Source: Pelagibacterales bacterium SAG-MED05 (GTDB lineage: Bacteria; Pseudomonadota; Alphaproteobacteria; Pelagibacterales; Pelagibacteraceae). From it: 64,000 nucleotides of DNA. The notes beneath the pieces were generated by a model, which saw only the letters and a program-made list of their open reading frames with translations, was not told where the DNA came from and did no database searches. Below, one piece after another: positions 59,396-64,000 of this stretch; within the stretch, counting starts at the first letter, position 1; each line of letters opens with the position of its first letter. The position numbers and the translations under genes were made by a program. The DNA lies in the NCBI GenBank assembly GCA_014654415.1, contig JACWDC010000003.1:42255-106254 (forward strand). The letters are read 5' to 3'.

Positions 59396-60415
59396 TTATA
59401 ATTTGAAATTTGAATTTTTCATATAATCAAATATATCTGTCAAAAACTCAGCTACATAATCTTGATTTAACATAAAATTTTCATTAATTTTTTTATTCAA
59501 TTTTCCTTTACTTTTCATTTGGTATTCTAAAAATTTATTCTTTTTAATGACATCTTGATTTGATAGCCATTTTAGTTTTCTAATTACTGTTGCTCTTGGA
59601 ATACGTGAAATATCTGATATTGAAGAAGCATTTATTCCACGATTTGTTCTAATATTAGTTACATTTCTATAATAGTTATTAATTTTAATTTCTTCTTTAA
59701 TAAGGTTTTTTTCTGAAGCTTTATGCAAATGATATTGATGGTTTAAAGCAATATTTCCCCAAACGATCCATGTTTCAAGATCTTCAAATGTATCTCTATG
59801 TCTAATTAAAAAAGGTATTTGCATCTTAAAGTATCTAAGCCAAACTACAGTAAAATATTTTTTGATAAAAGATTTAATTTCTTCTTTTTCTAGGGCTTCA
59901 CCAAACCATTCATTTCCATGCATCATTTTAGATTTTTTTTCAATAAATGTTGATAAAAGTTCAATTGTATCTATAGGTTTTTGAAATTCTATTCCCTTTC
60001 TATTGAATGTTATTCTTTTTCCATCCCTAGCCAAAATATTATCTTTTTGGAGTTCGTTAACTTTTCTTCTAATGGTTTCTTTGGGAATATTAAGTTCTTC
60101 CGATATACGAATTAAGTTGATCTTATCAAGTTTAACCTCTTCTAATGCATAAAATTCATCCAATGAAAGATAATTAAATTTACTGGAAAGATTTTGCCAA
60201 AAATTACGCAATAAATACATCATGACAATATACTTATCTAAATCTTTAAAAGTTTTATAAGCTCGATTGGTCCAAGTTTGTTGAAATTTTCCCCACGTAT
60301 CCCAATGGCTTAGTATATTTTGTTCCAAATTCGAAAGTACCAAGCTTTTATCAAACTTATTAGTTTTGATTGAAGGTATTGTTTTTTTTGAATTTATATC
60401 AATCGGTTCACTCAT
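59396..60415 (-). CDS. hypothetical regulator with two winged-helix/MarR-like HTH segments
   Basis: IRISEELNIPKETIRRKVNELQKDNILARDGKRITF and SSISDISRIPRATVIRKLKWLSNQDVIKKN. Confidence 0.7.
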   Translation of the reverse strand: MSEPIDINSKKTIPSIKTNKFDKSLVLSNLEQNILSHWDTWGKFQQTWTNRAYKTFKDLDKYIVMMYLLRNFWQNLSSKFNYLSLDEFYALEEVKLDKINLIRISEELNIPKETIRRKVNELQKDNILARDGKRITFNRKGIEFQKPIDTIELLSTFIEKKSKMMHGNEWFGEALEKEEIKSFIKKYFTVVWLRYFKMQIPFLIRHRDTFEDLETWIVWGNIALNHQYHLHKASEKNLIKEEIKINNYYRNVTNIRTNRGINASSISDISRIPRATVIRKLKWLSNQDVIKKNKFLEYQMKSKGKLNKKINENFMLNQDYVAEFLTDIFDYMKNSNFKL

Positions 60416-60463
60416 AAAATCTCCATTTAGAAGAATATTAAACTTGCAAGGTCCCTAAGTAAT

Positions 60464-61078
60464 GTGCATTTTAAATTCATGTTTTTAAAAAAATTATATG
60501 ATAGATGTGTAAAGCTTGCTAGTCATAAATTTTCAAAACCTTTATTAGGTTTTGTGTCATTTATAGAAAGTTTCTTTTTCCCCGTTCCACCCGACTTAAT
60601 GATCATACCAATGGTTGTTGCTAAAAGAGAGGATTATTTAAAAATTTTTTTAATAGCTACTATTGGATCAGTTTTAGGTGGGTTGTTTGGATATATGTTA
60701 GGCGTATTTTTTTTAGATGCCTCTATGGTCATTATCGAATTTTATGGGTACGAGGAAAAAGTTTTTGAAATGCAAGATAAGATGTCTACAAAAGGAGGAT
60801 TTTTAGCTTGGCTTGGAATTATGTTTTTAGCAGGATTCACACCTCTTCCTTTTAAAGTATTTACTATTACAAGTGGAGTTATTAATTACAATCTTCCAGT
60901 TTTCTTTCTAATTTGCCTTTTTACAAGAGGACTTAGATTTTTTTTAGTTGCATATTTAACAAACCTCTTTGGTAAAAAGTTTGGTGAATTCATTGAGAAA
61001 AATGGTGCTTTTTGGTTTACTATTGCAGGAATACTTATTGTAATTTTATCTGTCCTCTTATACATAATTTTTACTTAA
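60464..61078 (+). CDS. DedA/VTT (SNARE-associated, YqaA-like) membrane protein
   Basis: ESFFFPVPPDLMIIPMVVAKRED, GSVLGGLFGYMLGVFF, FTPLPFKVFTITSGVINYNLPVFF. Confidence 0.88.
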   Translation: MHFKFMFLKKLYDRCVKLASHKFSKPLLGFVSFIESFFFPVPPDLMIIPMVVAKREDYLKIFLIATIGSVLGGLFGYMLGVFFLDASMVIIEFYGYEEKVFEMQDKMSTKGGFLAWLGIMFLAGFTPLPFKVFTITSGVINYNLPVFFLICLFTRGLRFFLVAYLTNLFGKKFGEFIEKNGAFWFTIAGILIVILSVLLYIIFT

Positions 61079-61557
61079 TGTCAGATAATAAATTTTTATT
61101 AAAGGGAATTTTAACTTTTAGCATATTGTCTTTATTAATAGCATATTTCATACAATATATTCTTGGACACAAACCATGTAATCTTTGTTTAATTGAAAGG
61201 ATTCCTTATTTATCAACTGTAATATTAATTTCGCTAATTTTTACAATAAGAAGATTTGAAATGCTTTTTTCTACAATTATCTTAATATTTTTTATATTTG
61301 GAGGGATAATTTCATTTTATCATGTCGGAATAGAACAGGGGTTTTTTAATGAGTCGCTTGTATGTAATTTAGAAAATTCAGGAGAAAATTTATCTAAAGA
61401 AAAACTTCTCAAACAATTGGGAAACACTCCAATTAGTTGTAAAGAAGTTACTTTCAGATTTTTAGGACTATCGCTTGCTACAATAAATACCATTATTTCA
61501 ATTATTTTAAGTGGTATAATGATTAAAATAATTAAAAATTATGGACAAAACAAATAG
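61078..61557 (+). CDS. dsbB: disulfide bond formation protein DsbB (start trimmed)
   Basis: MSDNKFLLKGILTFSILSLLIAYFIQYILGHKPCNLCLIERIPYL (CxxC); ATG overlaps upstream stop TAATG. Confidence 0.88.
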   Translation: MSDNKFLLKGILTFSILSLLIAYFIQYILGHKPCNLCLIERIPYLSTVILISLIFTIRRFEMLFSTIILIFFIFGGIISFYHVGIEQGFFNESLVCNLENSGENLSKEKLLKQLGNTPISCKEVTFRFLGLSLATINTIISIILSGIMIKIIKNYGQNK

Positions 61558-62074
61558 AAAAACTTTAGAAGAGATAATAAGAGTAGATCATGCGGGTGAA
61601 CGAGGTGCTATTAAAATTTATGAAGGTCAATTACTGGCTTTAAAAACTTTTAAACAAAATACTTCTCTTAAAAGAAAGATAGAAGATATGAAAGAGCATG
61701 AAAGAGAGCATTATGAATATTTTGACAATGAAATTAGGAAAAGAAATATAGAACCTACAAAGTTTCTTCCTTTATGGGATGTAATGGGTGTTGCTTTGGG
61801 ATTTGGCACAGCTATGATTGGTGAAAAGGCAGCAATGTTATGCACCGCATCTGTCGAAGAAGTTATAGATGGTCATTATAAAGATCAAACATACAAATTA
61901 GGTAAAGACGAACAAAAATTAAAAGAAAAGATAATGAAATTTAGACAAGATGAATTAGATCATAAAGACATTGCTTATGATAATGGAGCAACTAAAAAAG
62001 GTTTGTTTGGTGTTTTAGATAAAATAATTAAAACTTCATCACGTATTGCAATAACTATATCAGAAAAAATTTAA
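61541..62074 (+). CDS. coq7: demethoxyubiquinone hydroxylase family protein (Coq7)
   Basis: IRVDHAGERGAIKIYEGQLLAL, MKEHEREHYEYFD, VEEVIDGHY, DELDHKDIAYDNGA di-iron motifs. Confidence 0.94.
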   Translation: MDKTNRKTLEEIIRVDHAGERGAIKIYEGQLLALKTFKQNTSLKRKIEDMKEHEREHYEYFDNEIRKRNIEPTKFLPLWDVMGVALGFGTAMIGEKAAMLCTASVEEVIDGHYKDQTYKLGKDEQKLKEKIMKFRQDELDHKDIAYDNGATKKGLFGVLDKIIKTSSRIAITISEKI

Positions 62075-62644
62075 TTAAGGTTCTAGCTCAATATCCCAGT
62101 AGAGATAATCCATCCAACTTTCGTGAAGAAAGTTTGGGGGGAAATTTCTTCCATTCTTATGTAAATCTTGAACTGTTGGGGCGTAAGGTCTTGTAGTTAG
62201 TTTTAAATCACAGGTTTCATAAAGCTTTCCTCCTTTTTTTACATTACAGTTTGAACAAGCTGTAACAACGTTATTCCAATCTGTAAGACCGCCTTTGGAT
62301 TTTGGCAATAAATGATCAAATGTTAAATCTTTTTTGTCTCCACAATACTGACATGTAAATTTATCTCTTAAAAAAACATTAAATCTAGTGAAGTTCGGAT
62401 TTTCAGAAGGTTGAACAAAATTTTTCAATGCAATAACACTTGGTAAATTCATTTCAAATGAAGGACTTCTAATTTTTCTTTTGTAGTTTGAAACAATACT
62501 AACTCGATCTAAAAAAACCGACTTTACAGTATCTTGCCAGCACCATAATGAAAGAGGATAGTAACTCAAAGGCCTAAAGTCAGCATTAAGAACTAAAGCT
62601 GGGCATTTTTCTAGCGGCACTTTATCCAATGAGGAAATAATCAT
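62075..62644 (-). CDS. HNH endonuclease
   Basis: CQYCGDKKDLTFDHLLPKSKGGLTDWNNVVTACSNCNVKKG. Confidence 0.93.
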   Translation of the reverse strand: MIISSLDKVPLEKCPALVLNADFRPLSYYPLSLWCWQDTVKSVFLDRVSIVSNYKRKIRSPSFEMNLPSVIALKNFVQPSENPNFTRFNVFLRDKFTCQYCGDKKDLTFDHLLPKSKGGLTDWNNVVTACSNCNVKKGGKLYETCDLKLTTRPYAPTVQDLHKNGRNFPPNFLHESWMDYLYWDIELEP

Positions 62645-62710
62645 TAATGAAAGCTAACTGAAACTGAAAATTATATCAAGTTATAATTATGTTACACTAG
62701 TCTAAATAAA

Positions 62711-63364
62711 CTAATACAAATGTTTTTTTATAAATTGTAGGCCTAAACTAGATCCCTCAGTCGGTATTCGATGTTCGCAATTTTTAAAAATTTGTGTTTC
62801 AATTTCATAATTATTTTTGCTAAAAAAATTTTTAGCCTCTAATAATCCATCAATTGTAACGACTTGATCTATATCTCCATGCATCAGAATGATGTTTGGT
62901 CTTGAAGCAATATTTTTACCTAAATGTTCAGTGTCAATAATTTTACCAGAATATCCTATGATTGAATTAATTTTATCTTTTCGTTTAATCCCCGTTTGTA
63001 AACTAATCATACATCCTTGGCTAAATCCACCAATTATGATTTGATCAGCTAATAAACTATTTTTCTCTTTAACTTCATCAATAAGTTTATTTAATTTAAT
63101 TTCAGCAACTAAAGATTTAGATAAAATTTGTTCAGGAGTTTGATCTATTAAATCAAACCATTGAAATCCTGATGGACTGGCATCACACTTTTCTGGAGCA
63201 TCTGGGCAAATGAATATTGTTTCAGGCAAATAAGATCTCCAATAACCTGCTAGAATAGAAATATCTTTTCCATCACCACCATAACCATGACAAAGTATTA
63301 CAGCGTTTTTAGGTTTTACTTTTGATAACGGTTCTAAAATAATTGTATTCAATGAGTAATTCAT
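62711..63364 (-). CDS. carboxylesterase/phospholipase family alpha/beta hydrolase
   Basis: AVILCHGYGGDGKDISILAGYW, IIGGFSQGCMISLQTGIK (GxSxG), LMHGDIDQVV. Confidence 0.9.
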   Translation of the reverse strand: MNYSLNTIILEPLSKVKPKNAVILCHGYGGDGKDISILAGYWRSYLPETIFICPDAPEKCDASPSGFQWFDLIDQTPEQILSKSLVAEIKLNKLIDEVKEKNSLLADQIIIGGFSQGCMISLQTGIKRKDKINSIIGYSGKIIDTEHLGKNIASRPNIILMHGDIDQVVTIDGLLEAKNFFSKNNYEIETQIFKNCEHRIPTEGSSLGLQFIKKHLY

Positions 63365-63376
63365 ACTTTTTAAAAA

Positions 63377-63904
63377 TTAAATATATAGTTTTAACAATTT
63401 TATAAAATCTTTATTCATAAAGTTAATTTCACCAACAACTCTTCCAAATTCTTTTCCATTTTTATCTATTAATATACTTGTGGGTAAACCTCTCATTTTA
63501 AATTGTTTTACCAATTTAAAATCTGGATCAAAATAAATATCTAAACTTGCAACTCCTACGCTTTGAAAAAAATCTCTAGCTGTAATTTTGTTAGGTTTTT
63601 CCATATTTATAGCATAAACTTTAATTTCAGGATATTTGTGAGTTAACTTCTCTAATGAAGGCATTTCTCGTCTACATGGGATACACCAAGAAGCCCAAAA
63701 ATTAATTATCATGATATTGCCTTTTTTACTCGTTAGATCAACATCTTGAAGATTAAAATCTTTAAATTTAAGCTCCTTAATTACCTTTGGTTTTTCGTGA
63801 ATAACTATATTTTTAGAAAAACTATCGTCAGCAAAAAGGTTTTTGCTGATTAAAAATACAAATATTATGTGAATATAGATTTTAAAAGATTTACTAATTT
63901 TCAT
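63377..63904 (-). CDS. TlpA/ResA-like thioredoxin family protein
   Basis: Signal peptide; IMIINFWASWCIPCRREMPSLEKL (WCxPC), GLPTSILIDKNGKE. Confidence 0.92.
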   Translation of the reverse strand: MKISKSFKIYIHIIFVFLISKNLFADDSFSKNIVIHEKPKVIKELKFKDFNLQDVDLTSKKGNIMIINFWASWCIPCRREMPSLEKLTHKYPEIKVYAINMEKPNKITARDFFQSVGVASLDIYFDPDFKLVKQFKMRGLPTSILIDKNGKEFGRVVGEINFMNKDFIKLLKLYI

Positions 63905-63934
63905 ATTAATTTAAATTAAAATTAACACAGTAAA

Positions 63935-64000
63935 ATGAAAAATAAAACTATATGGTCAAATAGATTTAAAGGTAAAACCTCTAAATCTTTTCAAAGAATA
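63935..64000 (+). CDS. argH: argininosuccinate lyase, 5' partial
   Basis: MKNKTIWSNRFKGKTSKSFQRI... runs off window; ArgH N-terminus-like WSxRF motif and gene context. Confidence 0.6.
   Translation, partial: MKNKTIWSNRFKGKTSKSFQRI

Noticed and set aside
1-64000. CRISPR array, cas genes, classical transposase/IS, prophage or restriction-modification genes
   Set aside because: None visible: no regularly spaced repeats, no transposase or cas-like ORFs. The HNH protein at 62075..62644 sits in a core neighbourhood and is not evidence of a defence system.

Overview
AT-rich alphaproteobacterial chromosome segment. Codon usage and gene order (aroK-aroB, bolA-dnaJ-cobS-cobT, infC-rpmI-rplT-pheS-pheT, gltB-gltD, TAXI-TRAP, coq7-HNH, tlpA-argH) look like SAR11/Pelagibacterales; this is inferred without a database search. 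Most of the window is dense, ordinary core genome: aromatic amino acid, translation, glutamate synthase, PDH, transport and envelope genes, plus tRNA-Ser(GGA), tRNA-Arg(ACG) and tRNA-Leu(CAA). The clear accessory region is ~14.1-17.75 kb. There an intact tRNA-Ser is followed on its 3' side by two truncated copies of its own 3' ~74-77 nt. These delimit two very small, integrase-less tandem islets (~0.76 kb and ~1.97 kb) whose only cargo is exported or surface protein genes: a lipoprotein, a Cys-rich secreted peptide and an autotransporter. Next to them lies a paralogous pair of tiny membrane proteins with structured leaders. Other notable observations: (i) rpmI (L35) is interrupted by an apparent -1 nt frameshift at an A7 run that forms a canonical A_AAA_AAA slippery heptamer; (ii) an unlisted 23-aa polybasic micropeptide gene with promoter, SD and terminator; (iii) an AceE-type pyruvate dehydrogenase E1 with its own N-terminal lipoyl domain; (iv) a 17-bp motif repeated exactly 40 bp apart upstream of aceE; (v) a two-wHTH regulator.
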